This document shows, piece after piece, positions 9,345 to 17,565 of a stretch of DNA of 64,000 nt. The DNA is taken from NCBI RefSeq assembly GCF_003667825.1, contig NZ_CP033043.1, forward strand, positions 1,919,501 through 1,983,500. Reading direction: 5' to 3'. Position 1 is the first letter of the stretch. Each line of letters starts with the position of its first letter. Under the pieces are notes generated by a model. That model was not told the origin of the DNA. It saw only the letters and a list, made by a program, of their open reading frames with translations, and did not search any database. The stretch is from Metabacillus litoralis. Lineage in GTDB: Bacteria; Bacillota; Bacilli; Bacillales; Bacillaceae. A program made the position numbers and the translations under genes.

Positions 9345-10241
9345 TCATTTTTTCTCTACAGCATGTCCGCCAAATTCATTACGAAGTGCCGCGACAACCT
9401 TACCTGTAAACGTATCATCTTCAAGCGAACGATATCTCATCATTAATGCCATCGTAATAACAGGTGCAGCAGTTTGAAGATCAAGTGCCGTTTCTACCGT
9501 CCACTTCCCTTCACCTGATGAATGCATGATTCCTTTGATTCCATCAAGCTTTTCATCTTTAGAAAATGCATTTTCCGTTAACTCCATTAACCAAGAACGG
9601 ATAACAGATCCATTGTTCCAAACTCTTGCGACTTTTTCGTAATCATACTCAAATGGACTTTTATCAAGAAGATCAAATCCTTCCGCAATCGCTTGCATCA
9701 TTCCGTATTCTATTCCGTTATGAACCATTTTCAGAAAATGACCACTTCCTGCTTTCCCAGAATAAAGGTAACCGTTCTCAACCGTTATGTCTTTGAAAAC
9801 CGGTTCAATTTCTTTGAAAACCTCTTCATTTCCACCTATCATTGTGCAAGCTCCATTACGAGCACCATCTACGCCACCACTTGTTCCACAATCAAAGAAA
9901 TAAATTCCGTTCGTTTCACACTCTTCATTTCTTCTTAATGAGTCTTTGTAGTGGGCGTTACCACCATCTATTATTCGATCTCCCTCTTCTAAATAGGGAA
10001 GCAATTGTTCAAAAACAGATTGTGTTGCCTCTCCAGCTGGAACCATCATCCAAACGGTTCTTGGCTTTGATAGTTTACGAACCAGCTCTTGAATTGAATT
10101 CGCTGTTTGTATTCCCATTGAGGAAATTTTTTTCATAGATTCTTCATTAACATCAAAGGCTACAACATCATACTCTTTATCTACTAAATTAAGAGATAAC
10201 TGATATCCCATCTTTCCTAAGCCTATCATTCCTATTTGCAT
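9345..10241 (-). CDS. gnd: 6-phosphogluconate dehydrogenase, decarboxylating (short GntZ/YqeC type)
   Basis: 298 residues, the short decarboxylating 6PGDH class (about 300 residues versus about 470 for the long class), comparable to B. subtilis YqeC. The N-terminal dinucleotide fold is MQIGMIGLGKMGYQL; DRIIDGGNAHYKDS, DCGTSGGVDGARNGACTMIGG and the catalytic region GSGHFLKMVHNGIEYGMM are clear. It converts 6-phosphogluconate to ribulose 5-phosphate with loss of CO2. Short-class enzymes often prefer NAD. It is the first gene of the operon, divergent from the RpiR regulator, so gluconate is imported, phosphorylated and oxidised by one transcript. Confidence 0.9.
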   Translation of the reverse strand: MQIGMIGLGKMGYQLSLNLVDKEYDVVAFDVNEESMKKISSMGIQTANSIQELVRKLSKPRTVWMMVPAGEATQSVFEQLLPYLEEGDRIIDGGNAHYKDSLRRNEECETNGIYFFDCGTSGGVDGARNGACTMIGGNEEVFKEIEPVFKDITVENGYLYSGKAGSGHFLKMVHNGIEYGMMQAIAEGFDLLDKSPFEYDYEKVARVWNNGSVIRSWLMELTENAFSKDEKLDGIKGIMHSSGEGKWTVETALDLQTAAPVITMALMMRYRSLEDDTFTGKVVAALRNEFGGHAVEKK

Positions 10242-10288
10242 GTGTATTTCTCCTAACTGTTTACGGAATAAATTTTCTTGATATCTTT

Positions 10289-10316
10289 ATTATATGAAAA
10301 AAAATTCTTTTTGCAA
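10289..10316 (-). promoter_or_regulatory. Sigma-A promoter of the gluconate operon
   Basis: On the minus strand a -35 TTGCAA (10311-10316) and a perfect -10 TATAAT (10289-10294) are separated by 16 bases, about 50 bases before the gnd start. The -35 box is covered by the cre site. A-tract dyads nearby (10296-10307 and 10326-10340) could be sites for the RpiR regulator, but this is only a guess. Confidence 0.75.
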
Positions 10317-10325
10317 GCGATTCCA
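10312..10325. promoter_or_regulatory. cre site (CcpA operator) overlapping the gnt promoter
   Basis: TGCAAGCGATTCCA fits the consensus TGNAANCGNTNNCA at every defined position in both orientations. It lies across the -35 box of the gluconate operon and about 70 bases upstream of the regulator gene. CcpA bound here would block RNA polymerase, giving glucose repression. Confidence 0.85.
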
Positions 10326-10392
10326 GAAAAATATTTTTTCTTTTTGTGAAATTTAGTATAATAAAAGAAAGCCCTACCAGGAGGGAAGATCT

Positions 10393-11247
10393 ATGAAAAA
10401 AGCTCAGGAGCCTTGTTTAGTCACGATTCGCAAGCTCTATCCAAAGTTCAGTGTAACGGAAAGAAAAATTGCCGATTTTATTTTAAAAAACCCAAATAAA
10501 ATTATTCATTCATCCATTAATCAATTAGCAGAAGATTTAGAGGTTGCCGATTCAACTGTTTTTCGCTTTTGTAAACGACTTGGTTATAAAGGATATCAAG
10601 CGATGAAAATAGCCCTTGCATCCGAAGTTGTCTCCCCTATTCAGGATATTCATGAAAAAGTAACAGAAGGTGACACGGTTGATACAGTGGCTTCAAAAGT
10701 ATTTCGATCAAATATAAAGACGATTGAAGATTCATTATCTGTATTAAATGAGGAACATTTACAAGCAGCTGTTGATTGCATGATTAGTGCAAATTCAATT
10801 GAATTTTTTGGAAGTGGCGGTTCAAGCATTATCGCCCTTGATGCCTATCACAAACTGGTGCGAACAGGCTTAAAGGTTCACTCTGTTATTGATACACACT
10901 TCCAGCTAATGGCAGCATCGCAAATGACGGAAAAAGACTGCGCCGTTTTTATATCTCATTCAGGTTCTTCGAAAGATATTCTTCATATCTTGAATGTTGT
11001 AAAATCCACAGGAGCGAAAATGATCGCAATTACCAATTATGCTAAGTCTCCGTTAAGTGCAGCTGTTGATATTCCTCTCTATACAGTGTCTGAGGAAACC
11101 GAATATCGTTCAGAAGCTTTATCATCTCGAATCGCACAACTAACGCTAATTGATGTTCTTTATGTGAATATTTTATTAAAACGTGGCAATGAAGGAAAAG
11201 AAGCATTAAAGAAAATGCGTGAGGCTATTCTAGTGAAGAGAATTTAG
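10393..11247 (+). CDS. MurR/RpiR family transcriptional regulator, probable gluconate regulator
   Basis: 284 residues. An N-terminal RpiR helix-turn-helix (SINQLAEDLEVADSTVFRFCKRLGYKG, about residues 38-66) is followed by a SIS sugar-phosphate-binding domain (SIEFFGSGGSSIIALDAYHKL, CAVFISHSGSSKDILH, MIAITNYAKSPLS). Its position, divergent from gnd-gntP-gntK over a shared 150-base region, suggests that it controls the operon, probably sensing 6-phosphogluconate or a related ester. In B. subtilis this job is done by GntR of another family. GGAGGG lies just before the ATG. A TATAAT at 10357-10362 may be its -10 box, with a poor -35. Confidence 0.85.
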   Translation: MKKAQEPCLVTIRKLYPKFSVTERKIADFILKNPNKIIHSSINQLAEDLEVADSTVFRFCKRLGYKGYQAMKIALASEVVSPIQDIHEKVTEGDTVDTVASKVFRSNIKTIEDSLSVLNEEHLQAAVDCMISANSIEFFGSGGSSIIALDAYHKLVRTGLKVHSVIDTHFQLMAASQMTEKDCAVFISHSGSSKDILHILNVVKSTGAKMIAITNYAKSPLSAAVDIPLYTVSEETEYRSEALSSRIAQLTLIDVLYVNILLKRGNEGKEALKKMREAILVKRI

Positions 11248-11267
11248 CTTTGATTATTCGTAGAAAT

Positions 11268-11308
11268 AAAAAACAGAGAAGGACGCACAAACGTCTTCTC
11301 TGTTTTTT
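11268..11308. terminator. Bidirectional terminator between rpiR and pepF
   Basis: AAAAAACAGAGAAG..ACG pairs with CGTCTTCTCTGTTTTTT over about 17 bases with one bulge and a six-base loop. It serves both convergent genes. Confidence 0.9.
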
Positions 11309-11309
11309 A

Positions 11310-13097
11310 TTATAAAGCAGAAAATTCCTCAACAAGTTCCTTGAATTTCTTTAATGAGTTTTCAATCGGATATGGTGCAGTTAAATCCACACCGGTACTC
11401 TTTAATAATTCCAATGGATAATCAGCACTTCCACTTTTTAAAAATTCCAAGTAAGAATGTAATGTTTTTTCATCACCTTCTAAAATTTTTGTAGCAAGGT
11501 GAATGGCTGAAGCAAAGCCTGTCGCATATTTATACACATAAAAAGGACGGTAGAAATGTGGAATTCTTGACCAGCCGTATTTTACCTCTTCATCAAACAC
11601 AACATCATCTCCGTAATATTCACGGAACAACCCCTCATATGTTGTATTAAAGACTTCTACATTTAGTGGCATTCCCTTCTCTGCCATTTCATGTGTTTTC
11701 ATTTCAAATTCTGCAAACATTACTTGTGTAAAAAATGTTCCTTTAAATTGATCAATAAAATGATTAACCAGATGCTTTCGTATATCTGGATTTTCTTCTT
11801 TATCTAAAAGGTAGTTAATTAATAGTACTTCGTTAACAGTAGAAGCAACTTCTGCAACAAATATGCTGTACCGGGCTGTGATTTGTGGTTGATGTAACGA
11901 GCTAAGTTTGCTGTGAACACCATGACCGCATTCATGAACCAAAGTAAACAAACTGTCCAAATTGTCTTGATGATTTAAAAGAATATACGGATGAACTCCA
12001 TAAACTCCAAGGTTATATGCACCCGAGCGCTTACCTGGTGTTTCCCTCACATCAAGATATCGGTGTTCCTTAAATTCCTTTAGTGTTTTGATGTAATCTT
12101 CCCCTAATGGTGAAAGAGCTTCACACATGATTTCATATGCCTTTTCATATGAAATTTCTTGCTTTACACCACTTACTAATGGAACACTTAAATCATATTG
12201 TCTAAGTTCATCAAGTTGTAATTTTTGCTTACGTAGCCTAGAGTATTGATGCAAAGAAGAGATATTTTGCTTCGTTGTTTCTATAAGATTTTCATATACT
12301 TCTCTAGGAACATTATCACCAAATAACGCTTTCTCTAAAGCAGAAGGATAGTTTCGTAACTTTGCCATTGTGACATTGTTTTTAATAGCTGATGACAGAG
12401 TTGAAGCGATAGAATTTTTGAGTTGCAGATATGGTTTATAATATGCTTTGTATGCTTCTTTACGTTTTTCTCGATTTTCATCCTCGATTAATTTTGCATA
12501 CATGCCTCTTGTTAACTCAACTTTTTCACCATCATCGCTTGTTACTTCTCCAAACTTGATATCAGCATTGTTCATCATGCCAAATGTATGACTTGGTGAA
12601 GATAGAGCTTCACCAAGCTTTGAAATCACTTCTTCTTGCTCTTTACTTAATACATGCTTTTTGTACCGAAAAGCTTCCCATAAGTCTTCCTCAAAATACT
12701 CAAGCTTTTGTTCTAATGTTATGTATTCTTTTAATGTTTCTTCTTTTAAGCTCAAAAGAAATGGCATAAAAAAAGAAGTTGATGAGCCAGCTTTTATACT
12801 CAGTTGTTTAGCACGTTCTAGCAGCGATTGTGAACTTGTTTCCCGTGTATCTTCATCCACCTTTAACATCGCATAAGCATAAAGCTTGTTAAAGGTAAAA
12901 GACATTTCTTCCTTTTTCTTTAAAAATGAGTAAAGTGATGGGCCGTCATGAATGTTTCCGTCAAATTGCTTTAATTCATCTACTTTTTCATTAATTGTAC
13001 TGTAGTCTTTCTCCCAATCTTTCAGGTCTGAATAAAGGTCATCTAAATTCCATTTTTCCTCAATCGGAACATCTTTTCTCGAAGTATATGTTGACAT
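11310..13097 (-). CDS. pepF: Oligoendopeptidase F
   Basis: 595 residues, M3B zinc metallopeptidase. The zinc site HECGH lies in LFTLVHECGHGVHSKLSS (about residue 380), with the third ligand region FVAEVASTVNEVLL downstream. The N-terminal oligopeptidase domain (DVPIEEKWNLDDLY, FNKLYAYAMLKVDEDT) and the C-terminal WSRIPHFYRPFYVYKYATGF are typical of PepF/YjbG. It cuts short peptides in the cytoplasm. The ATG (MSTYTSRKD) has AAGGGGAG six bases upstream; a TTG further out is rejected. It is monocistronic. Confidence 0.93.
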   Translation of the reverse strand: MSTYTSRKDVPIEEKWNLDDLYSDLKDWEKDYSTINEKVDELKQFDGNIHDGPSLYSFLKKKEEMSFTFNKLYAYAMLKVDEDTRETSSQSLLERAKQLSIKAGSSTSFFMPFLLSLKEETLKEYITLEQKLEYFEEDLWEAFRYKKHVLSKEQEEVISKLGEALSSPSHTFGMMNNADIKFGEVTSDDGEKVELTRGMYAKLIEDENREKRKEAYKAYYKPYLQLKNSIASTLSSAIKNNVTMAKLRNYPSALEKALFGDNVPREVYENLIETTKQNISSLHQYSRLRKQKLQLDELRQYDLSVPLVSGVKQEISYEKAYEIMCEALSPLGEDYIKTLKEFKEHRYLDVRETPGKRSGAYNLGVYGVHPYILLNHQDNLDSLFTLVHECGHGVHSKLSSLHQPQITARYSIFVAEVASTVNEVLLINYLLDKEENPDIRKHLVNHFIDQFKGTFFTQVMFAEFEMKTHEMAEKGMPLNVEVFNTTYEGLFREYYGDDVVFDEEVKYGWSRIPHFYRPFYVYKYATGFASAIHLATKILEGDEKTLHSYLEFLKSGSADYPLELLKSTGVDLTAPYPIENSLKKFKELVEEFSAL

Positions 13098-13167
13098 GAA
13101 AACTCCCCTTTCCAAAAGGTACCTTTACTACTATATTCTACGTCCCTTGTTTTTACCCTTTTCCCTA

Positions 13168-13629
13168 TTAATTTTGCTCAGTACGCTGCTTTCCTTCGTC
13201 AGTTACAGCAAATTTACGTGACATCTTTTTTATCTTTTCAGCCTTACGGAACCGTAAAGCTGACCAATCGTCATCTATGGCTATTTGCCGAACCGGTTCA
13301 TATCCCTCGGCAGCTAATAAGCCACCAACTGTTTCACGGCTGCAGTCAGAACCCTTATATGTTTTGGATGATTTTTTAGGGTAACAAATCCAGAATAAAC
13401 CATCTTCCTTAACAGCTTGTACTGATTCTTGTGCGAGCGACTTCAACTGATCATTTGCTGTACCAAAAATTTGGACAAAATCATATTCATGGCCTTTGCT
13501 TTCGTTATGTACTTCTCCTGTAAAAGATGAAATTACATCATTGTAGGAATTAGGATGATGAACAATGAGAACTGGTTGTCCACTATCTTTAAATTGTAGT
13601 TTTTTCAGTAATGGATTACTTTCTGCCAT
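13168..13629 (-). CDS. DUF3052 family protein
   Basis: 153 residues. The core has PLLKKLQFKDSGQPVLIVHH, YDFVQIFGTANDQLKSLA, GLFWICYPKKSSKTYKGSDC and IDDDWSALRFRK, which matches the DUF3052 pattern (WxxYPKKSS and WSALRF boxes). This small soluble family has no known function. The C-terminal 20 residues are basic then acidic and probably disordered. GGAG lies about nine bases before the ATG. An unusual pair of overlapping inverted repeats lies about 100 bases upstream. Confidence 0.75.
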   Translation of the reverse strand: MAESNPLLKKLQFKDSGQPVLIVHHPNSYNDVISSFTGEVHNESKGHEYDFVQIFGTANDQLKSLAQESVQAVKEDGLFWICYPKKSSKTYKGSDCSRETVGGLLAAEGYEPVRQIAIDDDWSALRFRKAEKIKKMSRKFAVTDEGKQRTEQN

Positions 13630-13723
13630 GTGAGGTCACTCCATTCTATATTTGCATTATCCTATATATATCACTTTACCCGAAAGATATGCAATGCATA
13701 GATATAGACTGACTATTGGATAA

Positions 13724-13757
13724 ACTTCAGGTGGTGCTAGCCTGAAGTAGCACCACC
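13724..13757. repeat. Two overlapping, mutually exclusive hairpins
   Basis: ACTTCAGG (13724-13731) can pair with CCTGAAGT (13741-13748), and GGTGGTGCTA (13730-13739) can pair with TAGCACCACC (13748-13757). The stems share bases, so only one can form at a time. On the minus strand this lies between the zinc-peptide gene and the DUF3052 gene. No long T run follows either stem. Confidence 0.6.
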
Positions 13758-13766
13758 CTTATATGA

Positions 13767-13943
13767 TTAACTAGATTTTAACCATTTAATAAAACCTACT
13801 TTTCCTTGCCCTTCACAAACGGAACAAGCTGTTGATCCTTCTCCACTACAGGTAATACATACTCGATTTCCAAGTTTATACCCTTCACCACAACAGTCTT
13901 TGCAATTGAAATGTTTACTACCATTACAGTTTTTACATTTCAT
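13767..13943 (-). CDS. DnaJ-type zinc-binding small protein (58 aa)
   Basis: 58 residues with four CxxC units: CKNCNGSK, CKDCCGEG, CITCSGEG and CSVCEGQGK, spaced as in the DnaJ central zinc domain (CxxCxGxG), and ending GFIKWLKSS. Two zinc ions could be bound. Stand-alone DnaJ-type zinc peptides in bacilli include anti-TRAP, which has a single centre; this protein differs in length and has two centres, so equivalence is not claimed. CAGGAGGG precedes the ATG. The function is unknown. Confidence 0.75.
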   Translation of the reverse strand: MKCKNCNGSKHFNCKDCCGEGYKLGNRVCITCSGEGSTACSVCEGQGKVGFIKWLKSS

Positions 13944-14180
13944 GCTACATTGCCCTCCTGAATCGTTATTGGAGCTGGATTAGCTATTTGGATTTTACGC
14001 AGGAAATAGAGTGTAAGATTAGCTCCCAATAAAATGTATTTTGGGAGGAACCTTTTTATGATTTGACTATTGTTAAGAAACGTTAACGAACTTTACAGAT
14101 ATGACGTTATTCCAAATGTTAGATTAAATCCTCTAACAAGTTTACATAATAATATTATCATTTATTTTGAATTTCATAAT

Positions 14181-14212
14181 AAAAACAGGACTTCAACATA
14201 TTGTCCTGTTTT
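14181..14212 (-). terminator. Terminator of the leucine-degradation operon
   Basis: On the minus strand AAAACAGGAC and GTCCTGTTTTT form a ten-base stem with an 11-base loop immediately after yngF. Confidence 0.9.
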
Positions 14213-14219
14213 CCATCTT

Positions 14220-15008
14220 TTATTCTCCTATATAATGTGGTCTTCGCTTTTCTTTAAATGCCTTTAACCCCTCCAAGCGATCCCTTGTTGGAATGGTCAG
14301 TTCATATGCTGCTTTCTCAATACTAAGTCCTGTAGTTAGATCAAGGTGATAACCTTCATTAATGGCTTTTTTCGCTTGTGTAATGGCAATTGGCGCGTTT
14401 TGCACAATTTGATTGGCTAGCTCAAGAGCCTTTCCTTCCAGATTTTCAGGCTCTTCAACATATTCTACTAAACCAATTTGGAGCGCTTCTTCTGCTGCTA
14501 TTTTTCTAGCTGTGAAAATTAATTCTTTTGATTTTCCTTTTCCTATTAACTGAGGCAACCTTTGCGTCCCCCCTGCACCAGGAATGATTCCGAGCGATGT
14601 TTCCGTTAATCCAAGTTTAGCAGTTTGGGAAGCAATTCTTAGATCACAGGCCAATGCCAGCTCTAGCCCTCCACCAAATGCAGCTCCATTAATTGCTGCA
14701 ATAACAGGCTGAGGTAAAGTTTCTAGTTCATTTACTGTTTCTCTAATCAAAGATACTGTTTTCTTCACTTGAATAGCATCCATTTCAGCACGTTCCTTTA
14801 AATCCGCCCCTGCACAGAATACTTTCTCCCCAGATCCCGTTATCACAATGCATCTAATGCTTTGATCATATTTAGCAAGCTCAAAAACTTCTTGAAGTTC
14901 TTTTAACATATTAATAGACAAGGCATTTGCTGCTTTAGGGCGATTTAATTCAATCTTTAAAATACCTTCATTTACCTCTGTTATGATCGCTTTGTCATTC
15001 ATCGACAT
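14220..15008 (-). CDS. yngF: Enoyl-CoA hydratase/isomerase, YngF-like (probable methylglutaconyl-CoA hydratase)
   Basis: 262 residues of the crotonase superfamily. CoA-binding and oxyanion elements are FCAGADLKERAEM and AAINGAAFGGGLELALACD; the catalytic glutamates lie in LGLTETSLGIIPGAGGTQRLP. Given its operon of biotin-dependent carboxylase, HMG-CoA lyase and acyl-CoA dehydrogenase genes, the expected reaction is 3-methylglutaconyl-CoA to HMG-CoA in leucine breakdown. It is the last gene of the operon, nine bases after the biotin carboxylase gene, with AGGGGAAG before the ATG. Confidence 0.88.
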   Translation of the reverse strand: MSMNDKAIITEVNEGILKIELNRPKAANALSINMLKELQEVFELAKYDQSIRCIVITGSGEKVFCAGADLKERAEMDAIQVKKTVSLIRETVNELETLPQPVIAAINGAAFGGGLELALACDLRIASQTAKLGLTETSLGIIPGAGGTQRLPQLIGKGKSKELIFTARKIAAEEALQIGLVEYVEEPENLEGKALELANQIVQNAPIAITQAKKAINEGYHLDLTTGLSIEKAAYELTIPTRDRLEGLKAFKEKRRPHYIGE

Positions 15009-15017
15009 GATCTTCCC

Positions 15018-16358
15018 CTATCGCTCAAAATATTTTGCTAGAAAGTTAGTTGTTGTATCACCTGATTGAAATGCAGCATGTTCAACAATTTCTCTAAGCA
15101 GAGGAATATTTGTTTTAATGCCTCTAACATGGTATTCCGATAACGCAAGTTGCAGTTTATTTATCGCATCCTCACGAACTTTTCCTTTAACAATTAATTT
15201 TGCAACCATCGGATCGTAGTAAGGGGTAACCATTGACTTCTCATGTATCCCAAGCTCGTGCCTAATTCCATCTCCCTCTGGTAAAGAAAGAGAAGTAATA
15301 GTCCCGGGTGAGGGATAAAAGGTTTTTGGATCTTCAGCATATATTCGAACTTCAATGGAATGTCCTATAATAGGTATTTGTTCTTGAGAAAAACGCAACA
15401 ATTCTCCTGCCGCTATTCGTAACTGTTCTTCGACTAGATCAATTCCGGTAATCTCTTCTGTTACAGGATGTTCGACCTGTAATCTTGTGTTCATTTCAAG
15501 AAAATAAAAGTTTTTGTTTTCATCTACTAAAAACTCAATTGTGCCTGCATTTTTATAGCCTATTGCCTTTGCAGCTTGAACAGCTGTTTCCCCCATTTTT
15601 TTTCTTAATTGATAGTCTACAAAAGAAGATGGAGCTTCTTCTACTATTTTTTGATGTCTTCTTTGGATTGAACATTCTCGTTCCCATAGATATACAGTAT
15701 TTCCTTTGTTATCTGCTAAAAGCTGTATTTCAATATGTCTTGGGTTTTCAATGTATTTTTCTAAATACATCTCTCCGTTGCCGAAAAATGCAATCGCTCT
15801 TTTTTGATTTCCTTCAAAAGCCTTTACCATTTCCTCATCATTTCTAACAATTTGCATGCCAATTCCACCGCCACCAGAAGAGGCCTTTAACATGATTGGA
15901 TAACCAATTTCATTTGCAACCTTAACTGCCTGTTCTGAATTGGTTAAAGATGTTGAAATACCAGGAACAACTGGTACTCCGGCTTGTTTCATTATTTTCC
16001 GTGCTTCAATTTTACTTCCCATGCTAGCAATTACCTGTGGAGACGGTCCAACAAAAATAAGTCCCACTTCTTCACATTTTCTAGCAAACTCTGGATTTTC
16101 TGATAATAGTCCATAGCCGGGATGAATAGCTTCAGCACCCACCTCTTTTGCAATTTCGATAATCGTTTCGATCTTTAAATAACTGTCTGCCACACGTGGT
16201 CCACCTACCAAATATGCTTCATCAGCAAATTGTCTGTGTGGAGCGTCCTGATCTGCCTCAGAATAGACGGCAACCGTTGTGATGCCTAATGCTTTGCATG
16301 TTCTCATAATTCGAACAGCAATCTCTCCTCGATTTGCAACAAGTATTTTTTTGAACAA
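15018..16358 (-). CDS. yngH: Acyl-CoA carboxylase biotin carboxylase subunit
   Basis: 446 residues, close to B. subtilis YngH. The biotin carboxylase N-terminal domain opens with FKKILVANRGEIAVRIMRTC; the ATP-grasp domain contains KASSGGGGIGMQIV, the metal/ATP region is FYFLEMNTRLQVEHPVTE, and the C-terminal domain has EVRIYAEDP. It carboxylates the biotin of the small carrier protein YngHB. The start is taken as TTG at the family N-terminus, about ten bases after GGAGG; the 35-residue upstream open frame overlaps yngJ and is not coding. The reaction in context is methylcrotonyl-CoA carboxylation. Confidence 0.88.
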   Translation of the reverse strand: MFKKILVANRGEIAVRIMRTCKALGITTVAVYSEADQDAPHRQFADEAYLVGGPRVADSYLKIETIIEIAKEVGAEAIHPGYGLLSENPEFARKCEEVGLIFVGPSPQVIASMGSKIEARKIMKQAGVPVVPGISTSLTNSEQAVKVANEIGYPIMLKASSGGGGIGMQIVRNDEEMVKAFEGNQKRAIAFFGNGEMYLEKYIENPRHIEIQLLADNKGNTVYLWERECSIQRRHQKIVEEAPSSFVDYQLRKKMGETAVQAAKAIGYKNAGTIEFLVDENKNFYFLEMNTRLQVEHPVTEEITGIDLVEEQLRIAAGELLRFSQEQIPIIGHSIEVRIYAEDPKTFYPSPGTITSLSLPEGDGIRHELGIHEKSMVTPYYDPMVAKLIVKGKVREDAINKLQLALSEYHVRGIKTNIPLLREIVEHAAFQSGDTTTNFLAKYFER

Positions 16359-16383
16359 ATGAAGTACACCTCCATTTTTATCA

Positions 16384-17523
16384 TTAGCATCCAATTTGTT
16401 TTGCAATAACCATTCGTTGAACTTCTGATGTTCCTTCACCAATTTCCAATAATTTTGCATCACGGAAAAACCTTTCTACTTGGTATTCCTTCATGTAGCC
16501 ATAGCCACCATGGATTTGAATGGCCTGATCACATACTTTCATACAAATTTCAGAAGAAAATAGCTTTGCCATGGCCGCTTCGGTTTTAAATCCTCTTCCT
16601 TTGTCTTTAAGCCATGCAGCTTTATATACCATATTACGAGCAACCTCAATATTCATTGCCATATCAGCTAGCTTAAATTGAATTGCCTGAAATTTAGATA
16701 AGTTTTTTCCAAACTGAGTACGATTTTTGGCATATTGAAGGGCTTTTTCATAAGCACCCTGTGCAATCCCAACTGCCATTGCACCAATTCCGATTCTTCC
16801 TCCATCAAGCGTAGCCAAAAATTGTTTATAGCCGTTCCCCTCTATACCAAGAAGGTTTTCTCTTGGAATGTTGACATTTTCTAAAATTAATTCAGTAGTA
16901 TTTGACGCGTGTAACCCCATTTTTTCGTAATTATCGATTACAGTAAAACCTTTAGAATTTGTTGGGACAAGAAAGGCACTAATACCATTTATCCCTTTTG
17001 AACGATCTGTCACAGCTGTGATGGCCAAATTTTTTGCATAGCTTGCATTTGTAATAAAGCATTTTGAACCTGAAAGCTGCCACTCATTTCCCTTTAATAT
17101 GGCTGTTGTCTGAGTGCCTGCTGCATCTGATCCCGCATTTGGTTCTGTTAAGCCAAAGGCACCTAAGTACTCACCTTTACATAATGGAGTGAGATAGTCT
17201 ACCTTCTGCTGTTCTGTTCCAAACATAAATATGGGGGCGGCCCCTAACGAAATATGCGCAGAATACGTTATACCTGTTGAAGCACATACTCTACTCAACT
17301 CCTCAACAACAATGGCAAAGCTAATTGTGTCAGCATCACCACCACCATATTGCTCAGGAAACGGTAAACCCATCATCCCTAATTCCGCTAACTTGTTAAA
17401 AATGTTCTCTGGAAATTCCCCCGAACGATCTCTTTCATCTGCTTCCGGGGCCACTTGTTCGTAAGCAAACTCATGAATCATGTGACGAATCATCCCTTGC
17501 TCTTTCGATAAGTCAAAATTCAT
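16384..17523 (-). CDS. yngJ: Acyl-CoA dehydrogenase, YngJ-like (probable isovaleryl/short branched-chain)
   Basis: 379 residues, matching B. subtilis YngJ. FAD/substrate elements include GAFGLTEPNAGSDAAGTQT, KCFITNASYAK, RTQFGKNLSKFQAIQFKLADM and IHGGYGYMKEY. The last loop reads LLEIGEGTSEVQRMVIAKQI, with Glu where SCAD- and MCAD-type enzymes have their catalytic base; isovaleryl-CoA dehydrogenases usually have Ala there and use a Glu on another helix. It is thus a saturated branched or short acyl-CoA dehydrogenase whose exact substrate is open. The ATG lies ten bases after GAGGGG. It is fourth in the operon. Confidence 0.88.
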   Translation of the reverse strand: MNFDLSKEQGMIRHMIHEFAYEQVAPEADERDRSGEFPENIFNKLAELGMMGLPFPEQYGGGDADTISFAIVVEELSRVCASTGITYSAHISLGAAPIFMFGTEQQKVDYLTPLCKGEYLGAFGLTEPNAGSDAAGTQTTAILKGNEWQLSGSKCFITNASYAKNLAITAVTDRSKGINGISAFLVPTNSKGFTVIDNYEKMGLHASNTTELILENVNIPRENLLGIEGNGYKQFLATLDGGRIGIGAMAVGIAQGAYEKALQYAKNRTQFGKNLSKFQAIQFKLADMAMNIEVARNMVYKAAWLKDKGRGFKTEAAMAKLFSSEICMKVCDQAIQIHGGYGYMKEYQVERFFRDAKLLEIGEGTSEVQRMVIAKQIGC

Positions 17524-17565
17524 TTTCTTCAATCCCCTCTATCTTATGTTTTGAGCAATTGATGC

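Noticed and set aside
13767..13943. Anti-TRAP (rtpA)
   Set aside because: It shares the DnaJ-type zinc motif but has four CxxC units instead of two and a different tail; no trp genes are near.
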